Below the pieces are notes generated by a model. The model saw only the letters and a list, made by a program, of their open reading frames with translations, did no database searches and was not told the origin of the DNA. Position numbers and translations under genes: made by a program. From Mesocentrotus franciscanus (Eukaryota > Echinodermata > Echinoidea > Camarodonta > Strongylocentrotidae), in NCBI GenBank assembly GCA_037976565.1, contig CP137666.1:49503271-49567270 (forward strand): a stretch of 64,000 nt of DNA. Direction: 5' to 3'. How positions within the stretch are numbered: the stretch's first letter is position 1; each line of letters opens with the position of its first letter. Of the stretch, positions 10,988 through 22,445 are shown piece after piece.

Positions 10988-11337
10988 CTCCGTGATAGGT
11001 GGGGAAAAGAAGAGTGAAGGAGATACAAGTACGTGTTTGTGTAGCTCAAATTAAGATGTAGGCCTACTATTGTAAACAAATTCAGAGACAGATGGAGATG
11101 GAGGGGGGGGGGCATGCATATGTATGGTAGAGATGTTGTGGTCTAGTGGATAAGTCACCCGACTGAAGATCACAAGGTACGGGTTCAAATCCCAGCCCGT
11201 CCTTTGGCAAGACGTTAATCTACGTTTGCCACTCTACCTGTTAGGTACCTGGTAGGATGCAAAAGTTAATGTAGTTTGCTCAGCATTGTGAGTGTCTGTA
11301 AAATGATGCCCAGGGAGTGGAGAATGTGCATACATTA

Positions 11338-12208
11338 GGCCTGTCTTCATCAGCCCAAGTTGGCCTAATAGTCCTCTATTTCTGATCCGGGAAATTAGCC
11401 AGATCACGAAATAGCGGGATATCTTGGGCTAGTTTGCAATAGCCTGCTATTTGTGGTCCTTCTTCACTAGCCCCATGACTCAGGAAGATTTCTCGATCCC
11501 GGCATGCATGACAATATCCTACTGTTTCTGGTTTCCAGCACTAGTTTTTTTATGCATGAACGCCTCACGTTCGATCAGCTGTTAGCTGGAAAATCTGCGT
11601 GTATACACTGCCGTTACTTGTTTACAATTGCTGCGTGCGGACTTTAAATTAATCATAGTAAATTATTCGTTTTATCAAAGATATACCAGTTAATTCGGAA
11701 CAACTTTAGAACACCTCACCATTTGGATAAGAGCAAGTACATGTAGTAGAAGCATACAAGTAATCACATGAACGTTCTCAGGATGATGCATTGCCAAATT
11801 CTGAAACATGTCGCAAGTACTGACGGACGGGACTGCAATAAATCGTACGTTGGCGCGTTGGCGACCAAAGGACATACTACGTTTTGATGGGGTATTCTAA
11901 AGTTAAGCCATTAATTCTTCATTATTCCGGATTCTGTTTGATTATTTTAAGTTGTACGTGTTCGTGTTTTATTGTGTAGTATTATGTCTCACTGGACTGA
12001 GGAGCAGGTCGGTATTTTAACGAACTAATTTGTTAGCTCGAAAGGTCCATCTCGCACTACGCATGCTCGAACACTGGGCAAATTTCTCTAGCCAAATTCT
12101 CGAGCTCGAGTTTCGAGCTGATGAAGACGCGATTTGTAACTTTGGGCTAATTTCCCAGATCACAAAATAGCGGGCTATTTGGTCAACTCTGGTTGATGAA
12201 GACAGACC
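11338..12208. mobile_element. 871-bp inverted-repeat DNA transposon inside the SINE
   Basis: The ends are long imperfect terminal inverted repeats: GGCCTGTCTTCATCAGCCC at left, GGTCTGTCTTCATCAACCA at right read inward. Similarity continues for more than 50 bases, including AAATAGC and GGGAAATTAGCC words. TA flanks both ends; an alternative reading is ATT flanks with one extra terminal base. The element interrupts the SINE between its body and tail and is therefore younger. It has no full transposase. A short frame at 11984 starts MSHWTEEQ, reminiscent of the Myb/SANT accessory protein of PIF/Harbinger elements, so it may be an internally deleted relative of that group. Confidence 0.85.
11984..12028 (+). 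pseudogene. Possible Myb/SANT-type start remnant in the transposon
   Basis: ATG at 11984 reads MSHWTEEQVGILTN and then TAA. The WTEEQ pattern is the usual beginning of Myb/SANT DNA-binding domains, which PIF/Harbinger transposons encode next to their transposase. Only 14 codons remain, so the match is suggestive and could be coincidence. Confidence 0.25.
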
Positions 12209-12329
12209 TATTGTGTGCGGGCAAGCCTGAATCCGATGACCGGGGTAATAATATATCTGTAAAGCGCTTAGAGACATCGTTGATGTATTAAGCGCTATAT
12301 AAAAGCAGAATATTATTATTATTATCCCA

Positions 12330-14272
12330 ATGAAATACTCTCGAATCAAAACTCATGATCATGTATTTAATAAAGCTATTAATGAATCAAGTAGACCATG
12401 GTAAGATAAAGATTATCCTTTTTCATGAAAGGGGATACCCAATATACCCATTTCTTGGAGAGCAGAAAAAGTTCTTTGTTGAGAGACCACATACATGTGG
12501 AATGTCTAGAGTGATTATTTTGACGAAATTCACACTTTCCATATCAAAGATGTTGAGGACGGAGCGATACAAAGTGATCATTATCCAGGCTATTGGGTTC
12601 AATTGCTGGCGGCAGTCCATGTGTGATCAATTGATCCTCATACGGATGATCCCGCAAGGGGAAATTCCATTTGATTCTTGTCCTTATTGGTTTGGTTTGT
12701 TTGGGTATGATACTGTGCCACTGTATGTAAGTTGATAATAGAGGAGGAAACACAAGTGCTCTCAGTACAGGTGCACACCACCTTGCTTGTCAACAGGAGG
12801 TACAGTGGCAACAACCTATCCTGTGTGTCCCACCTCATATCATCAGGAGTTAAATCAACAGGAGCAAAGAAAGAACACTCTTCAAGAACACTGTCACATT
12901 GAGGCATGGAGGTGATGGGGTGCTGTCTCAATGAAGCATCATTTATTTTGATGAAATGCAAGGTTATGTTTCTGTTTGCACAGACGTTGATTTGTAGGCT
13001 AATGATCAAATTGGAAGCAGTCTTCTTTCACATCAAAGTACAGTTCATGCAACCTTTACATCACCTTAGAGCATGACATGAGCCATGACATCCCTATCTG
13101 GTCAGAAGTACATCCTTTTAATATCCTTGGTGGCTATATAGACCTAAGGGTACAAGAAGAGAGGAAGTCCAGTACGCATACAAAAGAAATATTGTAAGAA
13201 GGTTGTCCAGCCTCTATCCTCTGAAGTCTGAATGCAATAGGCCTACTAATAGAATACTGTTAAATGTATCTATGAAGGTCACCAAAGGGAAACAGAAACA
13301 AAGGCAACTTTAGATAAGTGGAAAAGATTTGTTTTACTCTTTAAGTTTTCAGCTCAACAATATTACCAACTGCACTACTGAAAAGCAGAAACATATTTTA
13401 CAACGTTTTACTTTTACAGATGATTACTTTAAACTTTAAAAATGAAGTGTGAAAAAAGGGGTTGTCATGATTGTGGCTTTGGAAGAGTATTAGGTGTGAA
13501 GTTATGAGGGTATGTTGAAATGTGTGGTCCTTAATGATGGATAGCATCAACACCTGCATGTTTAGAGAACATACATTGCATAAATGTTGCCCAATATTTT
13601 AAGATGGGGTTTCTTCATTGTGTGAAATGTCTAGACTGAGACCAGAAAGGATGCACTGTTGAGATGCATTTGATAAAATGTGACTATTCTCCATCAGATA
13701 TGTGCGCTATGTTAGGTGCTAGTAAAAAGTGAGATTGTGTTTGTTTTCTCAAACATGATTGCCATGCTGTGAAGACATAGTATTCAATGTTTTTAATCTT
13801 GTCTGAGATCGCTAGCTGTCTGCGGGTATGCATGGAAGGAAAGAGTGTTCAGCAGAGGTTTAGCGGTCATTGACTCCTGAAACAAAAGCACTCACTGCCT
13901 CACTTAGATGCTCTCTTCATATATCCTCCAGCTATTTACCATGCTGAGGTTTAAGGAGTCAGAAAAGGCTTAGAATACCCCAGCCATATCGAACTGCTTC
14001 ACTTTTGTCACTCTCAACAATCCTTTTCCTTTCCCTTTCTTTCTGACTTTGTGACTCCCTCCCTTATGTCTCCTCCTACATCTCACCCTGTAGTGTTTAT
14101 TTCTTTCATTTCTGTCAATCTGTCACATTCGATATGTGTGCAAAAAATGTATGTCTGCATCTTTTTCTTTTTCTTTTCTTTAGCAGTCTATGTCTGTAGC
14201 CCACCCTAATCCCCTTCCCCCTCATACTCTATATCCTATTCTCCTTTCTGTCTCTTTCTGTCTTTGTTATAC
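12330..14272. other. Gene-free stretch with overlapping weak frames
   Basis: Between about 12355 and 13009 both strands carry frames over 100 codons. The minus frame at 12638-13009 is the more protein-like (DLTPDDMRWDTQDRLLPLYL, Cys-containing). No strong splice borders or family were found, so no gene is called. From 13010 to 14272 nothing else is visible. Confidence 0.4.
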
Positions 14273-14700
14273 CCCTTTCATATTAGCAGTATCAAAGGGT
14301 CGAGTCTGGATCGAGTCCATACTCGGTCCAGACCCAAAATCTAATATGAATGGTATCAGCATCAACTGCAGTCGATGCAGACTTCTCAGCCTTTTTTTAG
14401 AGGAAGGTTTAGTCCGGACTTGGTCCAGCCTGGACATGGATTCTCCATAGTATGAATGGTATCTGCGCTAGTCAATGTGGATATTGCCTTGTGAATGCAC
14501 TGTATGGTTTATGACAGGATTATGGGCAGAAATCATGGGGAAAATATATAAATATGCGCACTGCAACTATGGTGCACGCTTACTGCTGTAAGTATGAAAG
14601 GTAACAGGTTATGTAATGCGAATAGAGTGGGTAGCTATTGCCCTGAACTATATGTAGGGACACGACCCGCTTCAGCAATGAATATGAAAGCAGTACTAGT
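14273..14700. mobile_element. Dispersed inverted-end repeat, copy 1
   Basis: Parts of this segment recur at 31550-31982: the TCTGGAC-TTGGTCCA block, TATGAATGGTATC, GTGGGTAGC and GAATATGAAAGC. The outer ends CTTTCATATT and AATATGAAAG are inverted, as in a terminal-inverted-repeat element. Copies are strongly diverged with indels. The plus-strand frame at 14190-14450 lies across this repeat and is not called as a gene. Confidence 0.65.
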
Positions 14701-15655
14701 CATTTTATCCAGGAGTAGCTGTCTCATTCCTCTTTATCTCACGGGAAGTGTTTTTGACTATTCATGCATGTAAGCCAATACATTCTAGAAAGTATGCATC
14801 ATCTGCAGCTTAAATTTCAGTATTTCCTACTCATCAGCTATTTTGCTTCAATGCCAGAGAAATAACTGAAAAGGGAATTGCATTAAATGTCAGACTCAGC
14901 TTTTAATGGCTGGTTCAGAGTAAAATATTTGTGAGAATGGTCCTTTGGGGTTGATTTTTTTCTTCAAAAGTGCATTGCACTCTTATTTCTATAGTTATAA
15001 ACATGAGCAACAACAACAACAAAATTTGTGATTTCTTGCATTTAAAAGATAATTGAAAAATTCTAATTATTTTGTAATCTATTGTAGGCCTTTAGAGTGA
15101 GTATTCTTAAGCAATAATAGAACTCTAAAATTAATTAAATTAAGCAAGTTGAAGTAATTGAAGAAAAAAATATGTTGATTTGGAGATTAGAAAGGGAGTT
15201 AAGTAACTTGACATGTTCATTGACCCCTCCCCTTGTCCGATGTCTATAATTCAAAAATTGTAATTGCTCACAAACTCTCTGCTTTTACCCTCTGGAATTA
15301 ACCATGCCTATTTTCATATCTTGTCGCCTTGGAATGTTATGTGGACCTTACTTTTAAACATTAGCTGAAAACAACAACAAATTTAAAGTGCACCTAAAAA
15401 ACATAGTGTTTACATGTATGTGGAATTAATGATCTGGGTTATTGGTTCACCATTCTGGAGAGGAATGTCTGTAGACCTAAATCTTTATAGTTAGAATAAC
15501 ATCCCAATTTTATCAAGTTATAAAACTTCTGCAAAATGAGGTCATTATATCATGGCTATCTTGATGGACATTGATTGAGAAATATTGGTATCATCCAATT
15601 CTAACACAAATCATTGTATGTTCTTTATGATCTTTATCTCCTCCATCCATCCTTC

Positions 15656-15716
15656 CGATCTCTCTCTCTCTCTCTCAATCTCTCTCTCTTTCCCTCCCCT
15701 TCTCTTTCTTCTCTAC
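15656..15716. repeat. (TC)n microsatellite
   Basis: A CT dinucleotide array with minor interruptions. The flanks 14701-15655 and 15717-16107 hold no gene that I can support. Confidence 0.93.
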
Positions 15717-16107
15717 CACCTACCGCTTCATTTGCAGATACAGCTTAACATGGTTTTGATTTGTTTTTGGTTCTTAAAACCCTTGTCTGGCTTCCCTACC
15801 ATGATTCATGGACATCAAAATAATTATCCATTTCAGATTGTTTTTTCGATATCCAAAGATTTAATTCAAGGCTTACTGATATAGGGCATGTAGAGGGAAG
15901 GGGCTTATGAATTTCTTCCTTTACAAAATGAATCTTAATGTTGTGATGAACGATACAAGACCCGTTCCATTGGATGCAGCATCTCCAATCTTCCTTGACG
16001 TGTATATTTGATGAAAATGTTGTTTCCTTGATGCATTGATGTGGTCCAAGAACTAATCAAAAATAGTTTTCCCAACCTTCATTTATTTCCACTGTATCAC
16101 TGATAAT

Positions 16108-16852
16108 CTTTTCACACTTTTTTTGCTTAACCCCGTACTTTGCTTAGCCCCGTACTATCCTTAACCCCGGACTAACTTTTTTGGCTGTTCTCACTGCAAT
16201 TCGTTAGCCCCGTACTAGCTGCATGCGTGAATATTCATTCATTCGCTCCATTGCGTAGTCCCGGACTATTTTTCGTTTCTGTTCTCATTCATTTGCTTGG
16301 CACCGCAATTGCGGAGTTAGCACCACAATTGCGGGGTTAGCCTTGCTATTTTGCAGGGCCAGCTAACCCCGTACTATAGGTGGGGCTAGCCCACTTTGGT
16401 AAATACGTGTCTGAACAGAAAGTGGAATAAGCTTAACTCTTTGCCCGCCACGTACACAATCCCCCCTGTGCCACATTGTTTTTAGGGTGCCACCTTAGGA
16501 GGGGTTCTGCATGGACTATGCTTATTCAACTCGCAAAAGCAGTTTCAAAAACTCAATTTTTCTCGGAAAATGTCAATGTAAACAATGTCTGCGAAAGCGG
16601 TGCAATGAAGTGTGATGTGTATACAATGCGAAGCACGCGTTACTATTGTGTGTGTGTGCGTACAATAGAATTAAATGCGTTCCGTGTGTATTGTGAATGA
16701 AATGTGACTTGAGTCGAAGTTGGCAGCCCGCTGTATGTTCCGCTAGCCGAACGTAGCGGGCAAAGAGTTAACCCCGGACTATAGGTGGGGCTAAACCCCC
16801 TTTAACCCCACCTATAGTCCGGGGTTAAGCAAATTTTTGCCAGTGTGAAAAG
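16108..16852. mobile_element. 745-bp element built from TTAACCCCG repeats
   Basis: The termini are inverted: CTTTTCACAC at 16108 and GTGTGAAAAG ending 16852, continuing into GCTTAACCCCG on both sides. The interior repeats TTAACCCCG, TTAGCCCCGTACTA and CCGGACTATAGGTGGGGCTA many times. Near the right end, 23-bp perfect arms (16768-16790 and 16806-16828) form a hairpin. It is a non-autonomous DNA element with no coding capacity, and it is itself interrupted by a second element at 16437-16767. Confidence 0.85.
16437..16767. mobile_element. 331-bp TTAA-flanked element nested in the 745-bp element
   Basis: The termini CTCTTTGCCCGCCACGT and ACGTAGCGGGCAAAGAG are inverted repeats matching at 16 of 17 positions. 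TTAA is present on both sides (16433-16436 and 16768-16771). TTAA target duplications are typical of piggyBac and Kolobok-type transposases. Removing the element and one TTAA restores GCTTAACCCCGGACTATAGG, the motif repeated elsewhere in the host element, which confirms the nesting. No transposase remains. Confidence 0.88.
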
Positions 16853-18349
16853 AAAGTGAGGTTTCCACACTAATGGAATTAGCCTTGACTTTCATATTTA
16901 TTGAAGGGGCCTCACAGAAACAATATTTCATTGCTGACTGTATGTTTACGAAAAAGACTTTTGTTTCATAATGAATTTTAAAATTTGGCAGAATCTATGC
17001 AGGTTTTGTTCTATTTACTGTAATGCTGGATTATTTGCAAATCAAGTATCAAGGTGAAATCACTCATTTTCAGAACACATTTCAGGAATACAAAGTGTTT
17101 TAAAGAAAAAAAAGGTAACATGAATCATTTTTAAAGCTATGATGAATACCGTTATCTTCTATCCATGAGTTGGATAATCTCTTTTATAGATGACAGATAT
17201 TATTGGTCAAGGTCATGGATGATAAGAAACATTATTGTCAAATCATTCAGCTTATGGATTAAGGCCATGAATTGAATCATAAACCTCAAGTATTGAGCAA
17301 ACATGTATATTTTATCAGTAGCCCTGAAGTACATTCTAATGGTTTCAGAATAATACTGCAAGACATGTGAGATGTTTTTACCTCAAAAGTTAATGATCTG
17401 TAGTCAGAACACGATTTCTTATTTTATCTACATATTCAGTAATAAGAATAGAGTATTACCGTGAAAAATGTAATCTGTAAAACACTTGTTTCAGATATTA
17501 CAATGAATATCAACACATATGTACTGAATCATAAATAATCAGCACAAAAAATCTGGACTCCTTTTAAAGCTTGTTGCAGTGTCATTTGATCAGTTTAATT
17601 GAGAGTCCTGTTCAGTCCTGGTTTCCGAGTGAACAATACAGTGTCATCTCGTCCCATCAAGGGACTTCAGACCAATATCAAAAGCGATAGCTACGACCTG
17701 TACATCATCACTGGTGTGTCTAGTGTCCGCTAGAATAATATTTCACCAGGTGCAGACATATTTTTGTGGAGTTGTATCCTGGATGACCCCCGAAAGTTGT
17801 CACTTGACCCATATCATCCTGACACGAATGAATGAAATGGAATATTGATGGTCAGATATTAGTCAAGTCACGGGAGGAGGAGATTCCGAAAAGAGTTCCT
17901 TCTGACAGCCAGATTGGTAAATTGTTTGCATGTTTTCCCAGACACTGCTTTTGGAATGGGAAAACCTGATAAAATGCCTGGTTCTGTTGATAAAGATGGA
18001 GATGGTTGAAAAGGATTGTACCTTCACCTATTTCAACAAATAGTCTCTTCTTGCACAGCCAGTGGATATCATTGGTGTGTTAATTCTTTGGATGTTATCC
18101 CAGACGTCATATCTCTATTAACAAGTAGACTTGTCCAAATGATGTTTGGGATACAATCCAGTTCATAGTAATGTAATAAGTTAGCCTTGCACCATCCATA
18201 CTTCATGATAAGAAATAATTTGGCACCTTTTCATGTTTTGAGAGGATGGGTGTTTTTTATGTTTGTTTCATTATTCAGATATTTTTCTTTCTTAAGCTAA
18301 TCTAAATGTCCATGTGTGAATCACCTACCTGGAAGTATCTTATTACGAC
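16853..18349. other. Gene-free AT-rich stretch
   Basis: The only protein-like frame is a short one on the plus strand at about 17610-17733, containing FRVNNTVSSRPIKGLQTNI. It lacks clear splice borders and the antisense is also partly open, so no gene is called. Confidence 0.45.
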
Positions 18350-18785
18350 TTCATCTTTTCTTTTGAAAAATCATATAGAGTACCGAAGCTGTGACGTCAT
18401 AAAAATCTATTTTTGGAATTTCTCAATTTTTCTTCATTTTCGAAGAGCACCAAAAATAATGTCAAATGTCGAAAACCAATTGAATATGTTTAGTATTTGC
18501 CAAGATATGACCATCTGAATAAAAAGATTGCCTATGGGAACTCAGTGTTATATTGCTCTGGCTCATAACATTAGGAGCCAGAGCAATATAACACTGAGTT
18601 CCCATAGGCAATCTTTTTATTCAGATGGTCATATCTCAGCCAATACTTAACATATTAAATTGGTTTTACATTTGGACATTATTTTTGGTGGTCTTTCGGA
18701 AAATGAAAAAAAAAGAAATTACAAAAATAGATTTTTGATGACGTCACACTTCACCACTCTATAGGAGAAGAAAAATTACTTTTTA
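18350..18785. mobile_element. Foldback element of about 400 bp
   Basis: Two arms of about 190-200 bp (roughly 18373-18564 and 18575-18763) are inverted copies separated by only 10 bases (18565-18574). Arm identity is very high near the centre, where GCTCTGGCTC faces GAGCCAGAGC, and falls outward. Each arm carries a perfect TGACGTCA (18392-18399 and 18739-18746). Transcribed RNA would form a long duplex. The plus-strand frame at 18306-18518 is part of the left arm and not a gene. Confidence 0.92.
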
Positions 18786-18866
18786 TGCGTAAAAACAGCC
18801 CAGGCTTCAATCATTCTTCACCACACTCCACAAATGTAGAAATCCCTCGGTCACAATGGGAATAAG

Positions 18867-19106
18867 ATGAAGACCCCGGAGGAAACAACCAATCATACTT
18901 TTGCTACCAGTTTGTCATTGCAGACTGTACCTCCTTTCCTGCTGTCAAAATCATTTTGCCCACGGCTAGGTAGAGCTGGCTGGATTATAATACCCAACAA
19001 TATTCCATCTTCGCCCCCCTGGGCAACCGTGTTACCTGAAGACTTGGTATCTAGGAACCTGCAAAACTGTGATGAAAGAGTGCTCCTGACAGACTGGTTC
19101 AAATAG
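18867..19106 (+). CDS. Unrecognised 79-codon open frame
   Basis: An ATG-started plus-strand frame runs 79 codons to TAG at 19104-19106 (start MKTPEETTNHTFATSLSL; end DERVLLTDWFK). It lies just right of the foldback. The composition is varied, but the minus strand is open for about the same length (18893-19102). No domain or splice context supports either strand, so this is likely chance or an old exon. Confidence 0.15.
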   Translation: MKTPEETTNHTFATSLSLQTVPPFLLSKSFCPRLGRAGWIIIPNNIPSSPPWATVLPEDLVSRNLQNCDERVLLTDWFK

Positions 19107-19109
19107 TTT

Positions 19110-21530
19110 TAGAATATCATAATATAAATATAATTGCTTGCAACCATCCTGTCTATGTTCCATTTGTAGATCTCCCAGCCATGAGGCTGAGTTCATAAAA
19201 CTAGCAATTGCTCTTTTTATGCTTTTAATTGGTTTTTGCTAGGAGTTTTTTCCTTTCACCAATTGCGATAGAAGATTGCAGCTGGGCTATGCTCTCTTGC
19301 TATATAGACCCACTAATCATTTCATTTTGCACAAGATTATGAAGATAACTTTTTGACATGTAGGCCTACTTGTATAAGATGGATCCAGTAAGGGGAGTGT
19401 CAAGCACTTTCTGTACCCCTCTTAATCCCCTCTTCACCCTTTTATCCAGCTGTGGTATATATATATTTACACCTGATAAGATCGATATATGCTACCTGAT
19501 TGGAAGTAAAGAGGATGGTGTAAGACTATGTCGGATAAGGTAATGGGAGTGTCAAATGAAGCTCCTTATCCAAGCATATTCTACAGCTTCTGAATGTGAA
19601 CATGGAACCTCTTTACCTTATATGGTCTGGAGATGTTGATATACCTTTGATCCTCACTAGCATCTGATGTAAGAGTATTAGACACCTAGTCTCATCCAGA
19701 CAACCTACTGCAATGAAACGGAAAGATATCGAATGTTGAGAATCATTCAAGAAGTGTGTACCTAAGACATGTTCATGGAAGACTTTGAAAGACTTAACTT
19801 CCCAGCAGCCGCATACTTAGTGCGAATCTTATCATTAGTTTAGAAAGCTACTCCAGACTTTCCAATCCTCTATATTTAGGATAGGAGTTTGATTGACGGG
19901 TCGTAATCTACAAGAGAGCGATTGATACCTACGAGTCTGCCAGCGCTTAGACCCGATTTCAGATTGACATCAGATCGTGAGTCATCAAACGAAAGATTCT
20001 TGAGGATTAACACTTCCAGTCAGGATTGATGGAAGTTAAGTCAATGCAGTAGGAGTGACTTGACTTGAATGTATAGATTCATTTTTTAATCTGGTGTCAT
20101 AGCTACAAGACTTATACAGCATTGCCCTCTATTGGGGCTAGACCTATCACGCCCTTAAAACAGCCAAATCATTTCATGCTCATGCAGAAACAGTCTAGGA
20201 AACTAATTGTAGAGTTAGAGCTTGCCTTTGAATGTGATTCAGAAAATGTGTACCCCTATATGGTACATGTACATAATCTACTGGTATAGATGGGCATATT
20301 TTGTAAATGGAAGTGTGTAATATAAATACGGTATGTAAAAATGTTGATGAATGAAAAGTTGAGGACACTATAACATAAAATACATTGCATTAAGTTAAGT
20401 TCAAACACTTTTTGGAAACCTACAAACATTTAGACTCACATAATTTTATGCATTATTTCAATCTGCAATGTAACAATGGGATGCTTTTTAAAGAGTTTGC
20501 ACCAATGTAATACTTGCCCAGAATGTCTCCCTTCTAAGCAAAATTGCACGGTGTTGCTCAAGTGACAATTTCTTAGCCAGCCTGTATACCAAATAGCAGC
20601 AGTACTTGTATCACATTGAACCCAGCATGTCTTTAAATTTGCAATATGAAACAGCCACTCTAAGAAGACAAGAAGATGATTGTATGAAGTTTGTATTAAA
20701 AAAACTTCTTATCACATGTATGTCATATTTAATTTGGTCGTTTCTAAAATGTACATGTAGTAATGCTTCACTTGATACAGTGATATGAGAAGAAAGACAG
20801 ACACTTCCCTGGAGCTCATTTCTGCATGGCATAGAATAAGGACGTTGAGCCGTCAGAACTGCTTCCTAAAACAAGAGTCTCTCTGAAAATAAATTGTCAT
20901 AACAGTCTTCAAATTGGACAAGACTGTGAATATGGATTGTGATTGTATTAATGTCTGAATATGGTGTCCTATAATCCTCTTCTCATTAGAATTGTAATTT
21001 CAAATAATTTTCTACCAAAGAATATATACCTTGGAGCACAAGTTCTATTCTAATTATCCCATCAAATAGGATGATTGTACAATTGAAAGGAGAGCTACGT
21101 GTGGCTCTTTATTTCAATGATAATACCTCAGTCTTAAACTCACAACTCCCTGGTCACACCATGTAATAATGTAAAGGTTTTTTTTCAGTCTGTATACCTG
21201 AGGTCGGTCTCGATGGCGTGACTGATGTAATTTTCAAAAGTGATTGTTCTTTTTTTTTAATGGATACAAGCACCTGTCCTTACTGCTATGTATTACATGT
21301 GTTAGTAAGAGTAGACCTGCTCGAATTTTGTATACCATTAAAGAAAAATCATTATCACAAGTTGCATGGTATACTAATTCTGAACTAAAAATCACAACAA
21401 GAATTTTTAGTAGACATGTTATAACCTACAAGGTGTGAATATCACAAGTGAAATAACATTATAACAATGCACCATTCTGAAGAATCGGGTAGGGCAATAC
21501 CAAGGAGCACATGCACATGTAGTGCATGTA
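19110..21530. other. Gene-free AT-rich stretch
   Basis: No supported gene, tRNA or transposon end was seen. Short overlapping frames at 20606-20832 are open on both strands and are not called. Confidence 0.5.
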
Positions 21531-21578
21531 CCCCTTCCCCTCCACCCTTCCCCCTCCACCCTTCCCCCTCCACCCTAC
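21531..21578. repeat. 14-bp minisatellite, about three units
   Basis: The unit CCCTTCCCCCTCCA repeats in tandem about three times with almost no divergence. The complementary strand is G-rich with runs of GGGGG. Minus-strand Gly-rich frames across it are artefacts. Confidence 0.9.
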
Positions 21579-22298
21579 CACCCTGACCTGAATCTGAATG
21601 AGGTACAGTGAGCTTGCATATATAGCTAGGAATATATTTTTCTTGCACCTCTGCAAATCGACTGTCTTGTTTGGGTGACACACAAACATTGAACTTGTTG
21701 GGATGTGACCATAAGGTGAAGCTTTTAATCACACTTGTGAAAATAAACCTGACTCATTTTTATGACTATTAACATATCTAACAAGAGACTTCATTTGCAA
21801 AGTACAGCCTGTTATCCAGAAGGAATCCATCAGTGATTTTAAAAAAGGTATATAGGGAGCAATATTCTAACCATGTGTCTTCATTTATGAATCCCTGAAA
21901 GTTTGATATTTTAATGAACAGTCAGTGATGGTGGTCTACCCATAGTATGCCCCATTGGTCCTATGTCATATAAGATAAGGGTTGGATTTAATCAAAGACT
22001 AATTCAATGTAGGAATACATGTATACTACCATATTGCATTGCTAGAGATCTTTCCTGTATCAAAAACTGAAAAATGTTAAGGCAAGGGGCTAGTTGATAA
22101 CAAGTGTTATGAAAGACAGACCTGTATACAAATTAAATTATTTGAAAATAGTTATTAATATCTTGAAAAGCTAATGATTTTAATTTGATAAAATCACAGG
22201 TATATCATTAAATCATAATCCGAAAATATGGATGAATTTTACGGAATATGGAAAAGTTTAAAATTATGATTTATTTTCTTTTCCTGTATTTTTCCTTC

Positions 22299-22324
22299 CC
22301 CCCCCCCCTCTCTCTCTCTTTCTG

Positions 22325-22355
<31 letters not shown>

Positions 22356-22445
22356 GTCATTCTCTGTCTCTCTCCATCCCTCCGTCCATACAACTCTCTC
22401 TCCCCCTCTCTCTGGCTCTACTTCTCACCCTCTCTCTCTCTCTAC
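22299..22445. repeat. C-run followed by (CT)n low complexity
   Basis: A run of ten C residues precedes CTCTCTGT-type repeats that extend to about 22445. The plus-strand Ser/Leu frame here is simple-sequence translation. Confidence 0.93.

Larger units (their letters stand above)
11128..12326 (+). mobile_element. tRNA-derived SINE, split by an insertion
   Basis: The 5' head has RNA polymerase III promoter boxes: A-box-like TGGTCTAGTGG at 11139-11149 and B-box GGTTCAAATCC at 11182-11192. The body runs to 11337, resumes at 12209, and ends in the GCGCTATATAA motif and an (ATT)n tail at about 12326. Without the insert it is about 330 bp, a usual SINE length. The same body, inverted, is found at 25575-25912. 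The tRNA-like head is why this could be mistaken for a tRNA gene; the body and tail show it is a retroposon. Confidence 0.88.

Noticed and set aside
11131..11200. Possible tRNA gene from A- and B-box motifs
   Set aside because: The sequence continues into a SINE body and tail found elsewhere in the window, and no acceptor stem closes around the boxes.
12355..12735. 126-codon plus-strand frame
   Set aside because: Hydrophobic and AT-driven composition, overlapped by minus-strand frames of similar length, no domain or promoter context.
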